Origin: Tamlana carrageenivorans
GTDB taxonomy: Bacteria > Bacteroidota > Bacteroidia > Flavobacteriales > Flavobacteriaceae
DNA: 64,000 nucleotides
Direction: 5' to 3'
Assembly (NCBI RefSeq): GCF_002893765.1
Contig: NZ_CP025938.1
Location: 620,001-684,000 of the forward strand
Both the position numbers and the translations under genes were made by a program. Below, in pieces: positions 25,806 to 34,182 of the stretch (within the stretch, counting starts at the first letter, position 1; every line of letters begins with the position of its first letter). The notes beneath the pieces are model-generated. The model saw only the letters and a list, made by a program, of their open reading frames with translations, was not told where the DNA came from and ran no database searches.

Positions 25806-26249
25806 ATGGGATTAAAGAAAACAGAGGCTAAAGAGTATGCTAAAATGCTCTATATAGACACCTCGCAAAAACTCACCATTAAGGAGATTGCCGATCGTGT
25901 TAATGTGCGTCCTGGTACCGTGGGCAAATGGATAAAGGATGAGGAATGGGATAAGTTACGTAAGTCCTTAATGGTAACCAGACAAAAATTGATTGCCGAC
26001 CTATACGACCAATTGGAATGGCTAAACGACGATATTAAAAGTCGTGATATTAAAGTTGCCGAAGCAAAAGAGTCCAATACCATCGCCGTAATCACAACGA
26101 GTATTAAACGCTTGGAAACCGAAACCTCTATAGCCGAAGTTTACGAAGTTGCAACCTCCTTCCTTGACTTTGTGAAGCCTATGGACTTCGATTTATACAA
26201 AAAGCTTATCCCTGTTTTTGATGCTTTTATTAATGCCAAACTGAAATAA
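25806..26249 (+). CDS. Terminase small subunit-like protein with HTH
   Basis: 147 residues. The N-terminal HTH (SQKLTIKEIADRVNVRPGTVGKWIKDEEW) and a C-terminal helical part fit small terminases and the DUF1804-type proteins of Mu-like phages. It overlaps the large subunit by one base. Binds packaging-start DNA; in Mu-like phages packaging starts near the early end. Confidence 0.7.
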   Translation: MGLKKTEAKEYAKMLYIDTSQKLTIKEIADRVNVRPGTVGKWIKDEEWDKLRKSLMVTRQKLIADLYDQLEWLNDDIKSRDIKVAEAKESNTIAVITTSIKRLETETSIAEVYEVATSFLDFVKPMDFDLYKKLIPVFDAFINAKLK

Positions 26250-27778
26250 TGAGTAAAGCCGAAGACAAAAAGTTTTTAAAGCTATGGCAACAGTATCGCG
26301 AGAATACGGCTAAGGCCACTCCCGTAGATCTTAACGAAACCCCTGCGCAAAAAAAGAAGCGTATAACAGAACAGGAAGCCGACCCCGAAAAATGGAAGGC
26401 TTATTATTTTCCGCATTATTGCACGTCGGAGTCCGCTAAGTTTCACCGCGACTTTTTTAAACGTGTTTTAAAAAATGCCGAATGGTACGAGGTAATCTCT
26501 TGGGCGCGTGAGCTTGCCAAGTCCGTTAGCGTCATGTTGGTTGTTTTGTTCCTGGTCCTTACAGGTAAAAAACGCAATACCTTGTTAGTTTCAAATTCCG
26601 AAAGCAACGCCAAACGTTTGCTATTACCGTATAAAAGCGAATTAGAAAGCAACAACCGTATTATAAACGATTACGGCGAACAGGAAAGTTTAGGAAACTG
26701 GGAAGCTGGTGAGTTTATCACCAAAAAAGGCGCAAGCTTTAGAGCTCTGGGCGCAGGACAAAGCCCCCGTGGAACCCGAAATGATGCCGCACGTCCAGAC
26801 GTGATACTTGTAGATGATATTGATACGGATGAAGAGTGTAGGAATCCGCAGCGTATAAAGGATAAAATGGAATGGATTGAAGACGCACTTTACCCAACCC
26901 GTTCTACATCTAACCCCTTACTTTGGATTGCTGCAGGTAATATTATTGCTAAATATTGTTGTATTACCGAAATGGCTAAAAAGGCCGATCACCACGACAT
27001 TGTAAACATTCGCGATAAAAACGGTAAAAGCACATGGCCAGCCAAAAACACAGAAAAACTTATCGATCGTGTATTATCTAAAATCTCGTGGCGTGCCGCG
27101 CAAAAGGAGTATTTCAATAACCCGATTAGTTTAGGCGATACGTTCAAGGAAATCACCTACGGCAAATGTCCGCCATTAAAATACTGCGACCAAGTTGAAA
27201 TTTATGCTGATCCGTCCACCTCTAACAAAGACCGCGGAACCAACAAACAAGCCTCTTATAAATCGGTGGGTATTATTGGGCGTAAAGGCCGTAAATGCTA
27301 TCTGTATAAAGTTTGGTTAGAACAAACAAGCAACGCCAAGTTTGTAAGTTGGTTATACGAGGCGTATCAATATTGTAAAGATAAAGGCGTCGATACCTTA
27401 CGTGTTTCCATTGAAAACAACTCACTTCAGGACCCACATTACCAACAAGTATTACTGCCTTTAATTTACCAACAGGCAGCAACTTTTGGTTTTACCCTTC
27501 CTGTTACTGAAGACAAACGTAAAAAGCCCGATAAGTTTTTCAGGATTGAAGGAACACTAGAACCCTTAAACCGTTTGGGTAACCTGATTTTCAATATTGC
27601 TGAAAAGCTAAACCCGCACATGATCCGTATGGGAGACCAAATGTTGGGCGTAAGCGAAAAAGCTACCGTAATGGATGGTCCCGATATGTTGGAAGGCGGT
27701 GTTTGGAAGCTTATAAACAGACAACTTAGAAAATTAACATCCTACGCCTTCGGGCAAAGGGAATCAAGACACTATTAA
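26249..27778 (+). CDS. Terminase large subunit
   Basis: 509 residues. A Walker-A-like segment (WARELAKSVSVML), the motif VILVDDIDTDEECRNPQRIKDKMEW as Walker B, and the C-terminal RNase-H-like nuclease with IYADPSTSNKDRG and later SIENN. Terminase_6-type, Mu gp28 group. Converts ATP to DNA translocation into the prohead and cuts the DNA. The Walker A is of the divergent A-x-x-x-x-K-S/T type common here. Confidence 0.8.
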   Translation: MSKAEDKKFLKLWQQYRENTAKATPVDLNETPAQKKKRITEQEADPEKWKAYYFPHYCTSESAKFHRDFFKRVLKNAEWYEVISWARELAKSVSVMLVVLFLVLTGKKRNTLLVSNSESNAKRLLLPYKSELESNNRIINDYGEQESLGNWEAGEFITKKGASFRALGAGQSPRGTRNDAARPDVILVDDIDTDEECRNPQRIKDKMEWIEDALYPTRSTSNPLLWIAAGNIIAKYCCITEMAKKADHHDIVNIRDKNGKSTWPAKNTEKLIDRVLSKISWRAAQKEYFNNPISLGDTFKEITYGKCPPLKYCDQVEIYADPSTSNKDRGTNKQASYKSVGIIGRKGRKCYLYKVWLEQTSNAKFVSWLYEAYQYCKDKGVDTLRVSIENNSLQDPHYQQVLLPLIYQQAATFGFTLPVTEDKRKKPDKFFRIEGTLEPLNRLGNLIFNIAEKLNPHMIRMGDQMLGVSEKATVMDGPDMLEGGVWKLINRQLRKLTSYAFGQRESRHY

Positions 27779-27779
27779 T

Positions 27780-28235
27780 ATGTTTTTAACTGAGCAAGAT
27801 TTAGAAAGCGGAATTTATGGCTATCAGATAGACCAAATTACCGAAGGCGATAACAATATTGTAAGCATTGCTATGGCTGCAGCCGAAGAAGAAGTACGAA
27901 GTTACCTAAGTGGCAATAACCGTATAGAAAACTTTGATGGACGCTTACGTTACGATGTAGATGCCATTTTGAGCGCGCAAGATGCTGCCCGCAACCCCTT
28001 AATAGTAAAACATGCCGTAACAATTGCTAAATGGTGGATCGTCGAGCTTTGTAATGCCGATATTATTTACGAACAAGCCAAGGAGCGTTACGACCGAAGT
28101 ATTACATGGCTCACCGATTTGCGTGACGGCAGCGTAAACCTTAGCACCTTACCTCAATTAAGTCAAACCGATTTAGATGCCGATGAGCGCCAACCCTTTA
28201 GTTATGGCTCACGCTTAAAATTTAATCACGAATAG
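27780..28235 (+). CDS. Head-completion protein (DUF1320/Mu gp36-like)
   Basis: 151 residues, helical: MFLTEQDLESGIYGYQIDQIT...AAAEEEVRSYLSGNNRIENF...AVTIAKWWIVELCNADIIYEQAKERYDRSITWLTDLRDGSVNL. This is the pattern of DUF1320 (Mu gp36) connector proteins. Its place between terminase and portal differs from Mu, where it lies behind the capsid gene. Confidence 0.7.
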   Translation: MFLTEQDLESGIYGYQIDQITEGDNNIVSIAMAAAEEEVRSYLSGNNRIENFDGRLRYDVDAILSAQDAARNPLIVKHAVTIAKWWIVELCNADIIYEQAKERYDRSITWLTDLRDGSVNLSTLPQLSQTDLDADERQPFSYGSRLKFNHE

Positions 28236-28236
28236 T

Positions 28237-29454
28237 ATGCAAAACGCACGTATAGGAAAAGCAACCCACGCAACTTTGGCAAATGTAAAAACCAACGCCA
28301 AAAAACCAACCATTAGCCCAAGCATTGTACCTAAAGCTGTGGCACGTATTCGTCAAGATATTAAAAGTTGGAATAGAGCACTACAAATGACTAAATTGGA
28401 AGATAACCCAAAATGGTATTTGTTCCACCAGCTATTAGACGAAATTGGGCTAGATGCTTTATTAACATCACAATACAAAAACCGTCTTTTAAAAGCGGTT
28501 AAAGAGCCCATTTTATTAAAGAAAAAAGGGGGTACAGACATAGACCAGGAACAAACCGACTTGCTTAATAATGCAACCTTCACCAATGCCATAAACACGT
28601 ATATACTAGACAGTAAGTATAAAAAACATTCATTAATAGAATTTTCATTTAATGAGGAGGGCGCATTAAAGGTAAATCTTATACCGCGTACCAATGTAGA
28701 CCCACGCTTTGGGGCTGTATATCCCGACTATACGGAAGACAAAAAAATACTATATCGAGATACTTCAGAATACGGCACCTGGCTTTTAGAATTTGGGGAA
28801 GATGAAACCGAATATGGTCTATTTAACAATGCCGTCCCTCATGTACTATTTAAACGTTTTGCACAAAGTTGTTGGAGCGAGTTGTGTGAGATTTACGGTA
28901 TTCCGCCACGGTACATGAAAACAAACACCCAAGATCCTACCATGGTAAAACGTGCCGAAAAGATGATGACCGACATGGGTGCTGCTGCTTGGTTTATTAT
29001 CGATGAAAGTGAAAGTTTCGAGTTTGCCAAAGGTGTATCCACTTCTGGAGATGTTTATAAAAACCTAATAACCCTTTGTAATAACGAGCTTTCATTGCTT
29101 ATAAGTGGGGCTGTTATTGGACAAGACACCCAAAACGGTAGCCGTAGTAAGGACGAAAGCGCCCAAGACATGCTACAAACGCTTATAGATAGCGACCTGC
29201 AATATTTAGAGCAACAATGGAACACAAAAGTAATACCGGCTTTAGTTAAACTTGGCGTGTTAAAAGGTGATTTGGTTTACGAGTACGAGCAAACCGAAGA
29301 CCTGGAACAACTTTGGAAAATGACATACGAAGCCTCACAAAACTACGAGATAGACACCGAGTGGATTACCGAGAAGTTTGGCATTAAAGTGTTAGGAAAA
29401 AAAGAAATACCAAATCAAAACAATTTAAATCTTGGTTTAGATTTTTTCGACTAA
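28237..29454 (+). CDS. Portal protein (DUF935, Mu gp29-like)
   Basis: 405 residues. The helical N-terminus, YLFHQLLDEIGLDALLTSQYKNRLL, the beta part IPRTNVDPRFGAVYPDYTEDKKILY, then GIPPRYMKTNTQDPTMVKRAEKMMTDMGAAAWFIIDESESFEF and the C-terminal part ending LGLDFFD match Mu-type DUF935 portals. Forms the dodecamer through which DNA is pumped. Confidence 0.8.
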   Translation: MQNARIGKATHATLANVKTNAKKPTISPSIVPKAVARIRQDIKSWNRALQMTKLEDNPKWYLFHQLLDEIGLDALLTSQYKNRLLKAVKEPILLKKKGGTDIDQEQTDLLNNATFTNAINTYILDSKYKKHSLIEFSFNEEGALKVNLIPRTNVDPRFGAVYPDYTEDKKILYRDTSEYGTWLLEFGEDETEYGLFNNAVPHVLFKRFAQSCWSELCEIYGIPPRYMKTNTQDPTMVKRAEKMMTDMGAAAWFIIDESESFEFAKGVSTSGDVYKNLITLCNNELSLLISGAVIGQDTQNGSRSKDESAQDMLQTLIDSDLQYLEQQWNTKVIPALVKLGVLKGDLVYEYEQTEDLEQLWKMTYEASQNYEIDTEWITEKFGIKVLGKKEIPNQNNLNLGLDFFD

Positions 29455-29476
29455 GCCCCAAATCATATTTTGGGGC
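29455..29476. other. Hairpin between portal and minor head genes
   Basis: GCCCCAAA (29455-29462) pairs with TTTTGGGGC (29468-29476) across a short AT loop, with no T-run. It lies directly before the TTG start at 29478 and could mask or space its ribosome site. A translational effect is inference. Confidence 0.35.
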
Positions 29477-29477
29477 A

Positions 29478-31037
29478 TTGCATACCCGTTTAGATTTTCT
29501 GTACGATTGCCAGTGCGATAAATGCAAGCATGAATCAGAAGTTTTAAACCTTGCTGCAAACCCATTTAAAAAACTTTTAAAAGTAGCCGAAAACGCCTAT
29601 AAGGCCTTGCATAAAAAAGGCAGTTACCACCCAAACGATCTAAACGAGGTGGAAGCGTACCAGGATCTTATTTTTGAAACCAACGGCATTCTATCCAGGG
29701 CATTTAAGGATAACGATATTTCTTCAGGTATGCTTAAGAGTCTTGAAAACGACGTGTTTTTATTTTCTGGACTAAAAACACATGCGCAGCTGTTTGAAGC
29801 GTCTAGACTTCTACTAACCGAAGATAAAACCGTTAAAAGCTTTGCCGCGTTTAGTAACGATGTATCAAAACTAAAAAGCAATTACAACGAAAATTATCTG
29901 GAGGCTGAATACGATTTTGCAGTTGGGAGCGTGCAAATGGCTGAGCGTTGGGATAACTTTAATACAAGTGAGCGTTATTGGTTGCAATATCGTACAGCTG
30001 CAGATGATAAGGTAAGGGAATCACACGAAGCATTACATAATACTACTTTACCTAAAGACGATACTTTTTGGGATAAGTTTTTCCCTCCTAATGGTTGGCG
30101 CTGTCGCTGTACCACCGTAGAAGTTTTGGCTGCTACTAATACCAGAGACGATAGCAAAGAAGCTCTAAAGCGCGGAGAAAAAGCTACGACCCAAATAGGC
30201 AAAAACGGTAAAAACAAACTGGAGATATTTAGGTTTAACGCTGGAAAACAAAAAGTGGTATTTCCCCCAGATCATCCTTACAACAAAGTTGCGGGTGCGA
30301 AAAAGGCAAAAGCCTCTACCGAAAAACTAAATATAAAAGAGCTTAAAACAACCGCAGACGTCAACAATCATTTTGCTGATTTTGCAAAGAAACACCCTAG
30401 TTATTTTGCTAAAGGCTTTAAGCATGTAAAAACAACCTCTAAAAGAGGTGTTAACGGGTACACCTATATGCAAGGCGATGTGTATTTAACCAAGCCAATA
30501 ATGGATAAGGTTAAAGCGGGAATTAACCACATTAAAAAAGGTTTAAAAACCACACTAGAGCAAGAAACGGCTTTGTCTACCATGCACCACGAAATACTAC
30601 ACAATAGTAACAAAGTTGGTAATGTGAGAATGACAAAACTACAAGTAAGATACATGGAACTGGCTAACGAGTTTATTAGTAGAAAACGCCTCCCGGACTT
30701 CATGAAAAATCTTGGTGGAAAGCTCGAAAACAAATCCTTAATGAATAATCGTAGTAATACAGGGTACAATACCATGGTTAGAAACTACGATACATTAATT
30801 GACTTTGTAAAAGGTGATAAAACTAAAATTATTAATGCTGTAGAAAAGCACTTAATTAATGAGAATTACCAAATACAAGCCGAAGGATTAATAAATGCTA
30901 TTGCGGAACACAGCACATATAAGCTAAATAAAAATAATATAAGATCTCTTATCTCTTATGGATTACGAAGCTCGGAAGATCACTATAAAACCTACTTAAA
31001 TGCTAATAAAGAATTACTCAAAACCAAAAGAAGATAA
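29478..31037 (+). CDS. Minor head morphogenesis protein (Mu gpF/gp30-like) with C-terminal HExxH domain
   Basis: 519 residues from a TTG start. Residues about 1-260 hold the SPP1 gp7/Mu gpF type head domain: helical N-terminus, RYWLQYRTAADDKVRESHEALHNTTLPKDDTFWDKFFPPNGWRCRCTTVEV with the conserved C-R-C. An additional C-terminal domain (about 270-519) contains STMHHEILHNSN, a HExxH zinc-protease motif, in a His-containing helix, followed by LANEFISRKRLP, which may supply the third ligand (Glu of NEF). Fusion of a metallopeptidase-like domain to this head protein is unusual; it could be ejected with the DNA or act on the host. Confidence 0.75.
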   Translation: MHTRLDFLYDCQCDKCKHESEVLNLAANPFKKLLKVAENAYKALHKKGSYHPNDLNEVEAYQDLIFETNGILSRAFKDNDISSGMLKSLENDVFLFSGLKTHAQLFEASRLLLTEDKTVKSFAAFSNDVSKLKSNYNENYLEAEYDFAVGSVQMAERWDNFNTSERYWLQYRTAADDKVRESHEALHNTTLPKDDTFWDKFFPPNGWRCRCTTVEVLAATNTRDDSKEALKRGEKATTQIGKNGKNKLEIFRFNAGKQKVVFPPDHPYNKVAGAKKAKASTEKLNIKELKTTADVNNHFADFAKKHPSYFAKGFKHVKTTSKRGVNGYTYMQGDVYLTKPIMDKVKAGINHIKKGLKTTLEQETALSTMHHEILHNSNKVGNVRMTKLQVRYMELANEFISRKRLPDFMKNLGGKLENKSLMNNRSNTGYNTMVRNYDTLIDFVKGDKTKIINAVEKHLINENYQIQAEGLINAIAEHSTYKLNKNNIRSLISYGLRSSEDHYKTYLNANKELLKTKRR

Positions 31038-31253
31038 CTCAGTTTTATATGCGTTTTGGATGGCACTTTTAAGCTTTGTGTTTTCGGTAAGATCTGCGAA
31101 GTCTAAAAGATCTTTAATGCGGGTTTCGATACTGGCCATCTGGAGGTATTCGTCTTTAGAAAACTCAATACCAAATTCCTCACGAATGATTTTAACATCA
31201 TCGGTAAGGTCGAAAATAGTAGTAGTTCTTAAATCGCTTTGTAATACGTCCAT
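31014..31253 (-). CDS. Small convergent phage protein with acyl-carrier-like pattern
   Basis: 79 residues from ATG 31253 (MDVLQSDLRTTTIFDLTDDVKII...). Acidic and helical; LTDDVKIIREEFGIEFSKDEYLQMASIETRIKDLL resembles acyl carrier proteins in spacing, but the DSL serine that carries the cofactor is absent. It overlaps the end of the head gene by 24 nt in opposite direction. Composition and absence of a better frame suggest a real gene. Function unknown. Confidence 0.5.
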   Translation of the reverse strand: MDVLQSDLRTTTIFDLTDDVKIIREEFGIEFSKDEYLQMASIETRIKDLLDFADLTENTKLKSAIQNAYKTELSSFGFE

Positions 31254-31279
31254 AAGCACAAATATACAAAATATAAAAT

Positions 31280-31828
31280 ATGTTTAAGGATTTTCTAAAT
31301 AACATCACTAAAGACGTAGAAGTTGACTTATCGCAAGCCTTCGACCGTAATTTTGAACGTAAGGGGTTCTTTGATAGAAAGTGGCCACAAACCAAGCTTA
31401 AAAACTCCCGTGGCTCTATGATGTTGCGCTCAGGTCGTGGACGTAGAAGTATAAAAAGTAAATCTACAAACGGACAAATACACTGGAGTAGTAATTTACC
31501 ATACATGGGGTTACATAATGACGGCGGTGAGATAATTGTTACCGAAAAAATGAAACGCTTTTTTTGGGCGATGCATTACAAAGCTGCAGGCGGTGTTCTT
31601 TACAATGTTAAAAGCAAAGGCGCAGCCAATACCCAACGCAACCGAAAATTACAAGGAGAAGCCGCACAATGGAAAGCCTTAGCCTTGCAAAAAGTAGGTG
31701 CAAAAATGACGGTAGAACAACGCCAGTTTATTGGTTGGCATCCTCAAGTAGATTTGCATATACGCAAAATAGTCGATCTAAACCTTAAAGAGATGGAACA
31801 ACATATTAAAAGCAATTTAAAACCATGA
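31280..31828 (+). CDS. Virion morphogenesis protein (Mu gpG/gp31-like)
   Basis: 182 residues, basic. MFKDFLNNITKDVEVDLSQAFDRNFERKGFFDRKWPQTK...RGSMMLRSGRGRRSIKSK...WSSNLPYMGLHNDGGEIIVTEKMKRFFW is the standard pattern of the phage virion morphogenesis family (gpG-like), a tail completion/head-tail joining protein. It overlaps the next gene by 4 nt. Confidence 0.75.
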   Translation: MFKDFLNNITKDVEVDLSQAFDRNFERKGFFDRKWPQTKLKNSRGSMMLRSGRGRRSIKSKSTNGQIHWSSNLPYMGLHNDGGEIIVTEKMKRFFWAMHYKAAGGVLYNVKSKGAANTQRNRKLQGEAAQWKALALQKVGAKMTVEQRQFIGWHPQVDLHIRKIVDLNLKEMEQHIKSNLKP

Positions 31829-32280
31829 TAGAGCCAATTATTAAAAGCATTCAGGATAGAATAGCAAGTTTAAACACGATAAAATATGTTGATGAAGATT
31901 GGGGGCAATTGGATTACTACAGTCCAAATTTCCCTGTGCAATGGCCTTGTGTATTGATAGACATTAGCAATGCCCAGTTTGATAATGTTGGCATAGACAA
32001 AACAGCTACACCCATTAACAGGCAAACCGCTTTAACACAGGTAAGCTTAACCATTGCCAACCTAAAACTAACCAATAGTAGCGGACGCGCTCCACAATTA
32101 CAAAAAGACACCGCCTTTAATATTTGGGAGTTACAAGAAGACATACACAAAATATTACAAGGCTGGCGACCTACCAGCAACACCGGAACCCTAACCCGCA
32201 CAGGATTTACAAGAGTAAAACGCGACGATGGTGTCCAGGAATATACAGTGGTTTATAGTTTAGGAATGACAAACGTTTAA
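31825..32280 (+). CDS. Tail terminator-like/head-tail connector protein
   Basis: 151 residues: IEPIIKSIQDRIASLNTIKYVDEDWGQLDYYSPNFPVQWPCVLIDISNAQFDNVG...TQVSLTIANLK...IQEDIHKILQGW...RVKRDDGVQEYTVVYSLGMT. The fold pattern (helix, then beta strands around a DI-x-Y/F core) fits the tail-terminator group such as Mu gp37. It is the last gene of the rightward block. Confidence 0.6.
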   Translation: MIEPIIKSIQDRIASLNTIKYVDEDWGQLDYYSPNFPVQWPCVLIDISNAQFDNVGIDKTATPINRQTALTQVSLTIANLKLTNSSGRAPQLQKDTAFNIWELQEDIHKILQGWRPTSNTGTLTRTGFTRVKRDDGVQEYTVVYSLGMTNV

Positions 32281-32307
32281 TATCATTCAAGGCGAAGTGA
32301 AGAATCT

Positions 32308-32553
32308 CTAAAACATACTAATTTGGCTATCTTCAAAAGCCTGAATATCTTTAAGCTGTTTAACAACAGGCGTGCCCAGGATCTCGTAAAGCGTGGTTCT
32401 AGAAATAGCAAATTTAGGGTATATGTACTTGCGCCAAATTACCGTAGTAGGAATATCGGGGTTTTTAACCTCGTTGTAATAATCTAACACTTTTTGGTAA
32501 CGTAGCAGTTTGTTTTTTTGGATGCCGAGCTTTTGGGACTGACGGTGTGCCAT
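32308..32553 (-). CDS. Small HTH-like protein, 81 aa
   Basis: 81 residues, basic N-terminus (MAHRQSQKLGIQKNKLLRYQKVLDYYNEV) and an HTH-like segment (WRKYIYPKFAISRTTLYEILGTPV). It faces the rightward late block and is the only small DNA-binding-type gene beside the late promoters in this part. It could be the late activator, in the role of Mu's C protein. Family not recognised. Confidence 0.55.
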   Translation of the reverse strand: MAHRQSQKLGIQKNKLLRYQKVLDYYNEVKNPDIPTTVIWRKYIYPKFAISRTTLYEILGTPVVKQLKDIQAFEDSQISMF

Positions 32554-32657
32554 AATACAAACATAGCCAATTTTTTAACATGGGGCAATAAAACCCACAC
32601 ACCACAAACTAACTTTTTTCTCGCTCAGGTTTACTTTTTGGATTTTATGGAGTATTA

Positions 32658-32697
32658 TTTTATTACTAGTGAATTAATACTAGTAATAAAATTTTTT
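32658..32697 (+). promoter_or_regulatory. 13-bp perfect inverted repeat followed by T6
   Basis: TTTTATTACTAGT (32658-32670) pairs with ACTAGTAATAAAA (32679-32691) around GAATTAAT, then T6 (32692-32697). It ends just before the ATG at 32701, so it is either an operator or an attenuator. Its ACTAGT core also occurs in the palindrome of the divergent late promoter (AACACTAGTGTT). Confidence 0.5.
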
Positions 32698-32700
32698 AAT

Positions 32701-32946
32701 ATGAATAAAAATATTTTGAGCGAAGGCTCGAGAATTAAAGTAAATCATTTATGCAACCAACCTCAAGGTTACATCATTGAATTTGTAAAAGAAGACGTTT
32801 GGAACACGATGTATGACAAACATGGAAAAGAAGTGCACAGGTATTTATCCAAGATTAAAGGGCAAGCTTTAGTGAGACTAGACAGCGACTGCACTGATAA
32901 TTCTCACATCTTTTCGACTATCAGATTGGAATTAATAAATGATTAA
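32701..32946 (+). CDS. Small hypothetical phage protein, 81 aa
   Basis: 81 residues from ATG 32701. The open frame extends upstream to 32518, but the extension carries the hairpin and overlaps the leftward HTH-like gene, so the later ATG is preferred. Acidic/basic mixed, soluble (SRIKVNHLCNQPQGYIIEFVKEDVWNTMYDKHG). It is the only rightward gene between the two leftward groups and ends before a strong terminator. Function unknown. Confidence 0.5.
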   Translation: MNKNILSEGSRIKVNHLCNQPQGYIIEFVKEDVWNTMYDKHGKEVHRYLSKIKGQALVRLDSDCTDNSHIFSTIRLELIND

Positions 32947-32960
32947 AACTAGAATAAAAA

Positions 32961-32985
32961 AAACCACCCTGCTTTAGGGTGGTTT
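32961..32985. terminator. Bidirectional terminator
   Basis: AAACCACCCT (32961-32970) and AGGGTGGTTT (32976-32985) pair perfectly around a 5-nt loop, with A- and T-rich flanks. It lies between the convergent rightward small gene and the end of the early leftward operon. Confidence 0.85.
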
Positions 32986-32991
32986 AAATAG

Positions 32992-33219
32992 TTATTCTAA
33001 TGGTTTTAAAAAGTGTTGGGCTTGCTCCAAGGTAGGTTCTAGCTGTTCCAGAAAACTTAAAGCATACCATACTGGCGAAGTGTCTTGCCCGGTGTCCTGG
33101 TCGTAGTTTTTAGCGAGGTCTAAAATAGCAGCCCTTAACTCGTGGTATTGCTCTTGTGGCGTGCCTGCGTTGTTATTAAATTCTATACACAACTTACCGT
33201 TATTATTTACATAAACCAT
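32992..33219 (-). CDS. Small phage early-region protein, 75 aa
   Basis: 75 residues, acidic and helical (EQYHELRAAILDLAKNYDQDTGQDTSPVWYALSFLEQLEPTLEQAQ). It overlaps the next gene upstream by 17 nt and is the last gene of the KilA-N operon before the terminator. Function unknown. Confidence 0.55.
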   Translation of the reverse strand: MVYVNNNGKLCIEFNNNAGTPQEQYHELRAAILDLAKNYDQDTGQDTSPVWYALSFLEQLEPTLEQAQHFLKPLE

Positions 33220-33445
33220 TGTGCCCTCCTTCCTGCTCTTTAACTGTTAATGTTACTGCTTGAGCTTCTTTTAACAAAGCTTTAAAATCGGCCATTAAAC
33301 GCTCACGATCTTCTTTAGCACGTATAAGGGTTATTTCTTTGTATAACTGAAACAAATCGCCTTCGCTAACTAAAAATCGCTTGCGTATGCCGCTTGGCTT
33401 ATATTGCTTTAACGCATCGGTGTGTATTGCTTTTTCGAAACTCAT
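33203..33445 (-). CDS. Small phage protein, 80 aa
   Basis: 80 residues, basic/helical (FEKAIHTDALKQYKPSGIRKRFLVSEGDLFQLYKEITLIRAKEDRERLMADFKALL), predicted coiled coil. It overlaps the KilA-N gene by 4 nt. Function unknown. Confidence 0.55.
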   Translation of the reverse strand: MSFEKAIHTDALKQYKPSGIRKRFLVSEGDLFQLYKEITLIRAKEDRERLMADFKALLKEAQAVTLTVKEQEGGHNGLCK

Positions 33446-34005
33446 AGCCCTAATTTTTTGGTTAAACTTAAACGTATATCGGCATCATCAATTTTCGCCA
33501 CATCTACCATAATGTCTAATAATCTCGTTGTTGTAAGACGATTATGGTTACGTTTAGGGGGCAAGGGCGGATAACCTTTTTGTTGTTGCGAAATTGCTGT
33601 ACTTCCTTTCAACAACAATTCTTTAATATGCTTATTTGTCCAAATAGCAAATTTAGGGTGCAACCAACGCGAAAACTCTAAGGCAACATCCTCATGCATC
33701 CATGTACCTCGATTATTACCTCCATTTACTACTTGAACTAAGTTTCCATCTTCTTGAAACAAACCACTAGGCACATCTGCCTTCTGACTCTCTTCCAAAG
33801 CTTTAAGAAATTCATCAGTAGATTGTAATCGTAACCAATCTTTAGGAGTTTTACCAAATAGCTTAGCCATTTGAGTAGCATTAACCAAAACAGAACCTTT
33901 TTGGTCTTTAAAATCAATATTCTTGCCTTCGTAATTAAATTGTACAGGCGTGAAGTTTTGCTCAGTTTGAGACGGAGCTGGTCTGTTTTTTTTGTTGACA
34001 GTCAT
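33442..34005 (-). CDS. KilA-N domain protein
   Basis: 187 residues. Middle part: NYEGKNIDFKDQKGSVLVNATQMAKLFGKTPKDWLRLQSTDEFL, then GTWMHEDVALEFSRWLHPKFAIWTNKHIKELL. This is the KilA-N DNA-binding fold. The C-terminal 40 residues are Pro/Asn/Arg-rich. KilA-N proteins serve as phage antirepressors or regulators. A repeated TTTGTTGACAGTC element overlaps its start and recurs in its leader, so autoregulation is plausible. Confidence 0.8.
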   Translation of the reverse strand: MTVNKKNRPAPSQTEQNFTPVQFNYEGKNIDFKDQKGSVLVNATQMAKLFGKTPKDWLRLQSTDEFLKALEESQKADVPSGLFQEDGNLVQVVNGGNNRGTWMHEDVALEFSRWLHPKFAIWTNKHIKELLLKGSTAISQQQKGYPPLPPKRNHNRLTTTRLLDIMVDVAKIDDADIRLSLTKKLGL

Positions 34006-34182
34006 AAAACAAAAATTTAGATGAATAAAAATGCCCAGAGGTGACTGTCAACAAATTTTGCGATGCAAAAGAAGTCCGCACACTCTCACGATATGTGCCC
34101 TCTGGGTGTTTTTTAAGTGCTTTCTGTTTGAAATGCATCTATGTAAATTTGTTAACAGTCGATGCAAACATACAAAAATATT
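34006..34182. promoter_or_regulatory. KilA-N control region: three GACAGTC elements and a long stem
   Basis: TTTGTTGACAGTC (33991-34003), its inverse GACTGTCAACAAA (34043-34055) and TTTGTTAACAGTC (34148-34160) surround the region. CGATGCAAA follows two of them (34061, 34160). CCCAGAGG (34034-34041) and CCTCTGGG (34099-34106) form a stem with T6 a few bases later on the plus strand, so the stretch can also fold as an ~80-nt RNA with a terminator-like end. Operator for KilA-N and/or small RNA; both are inferred. Confidence 0.45.

Noticed and set aside
30464..30775. Leftward ORF of 103 aa opposite the HExxH domain
   Set aside because: Shadow frame with Leu/Phe-rich peptide; the forward frame is continuous and motif-bearing.
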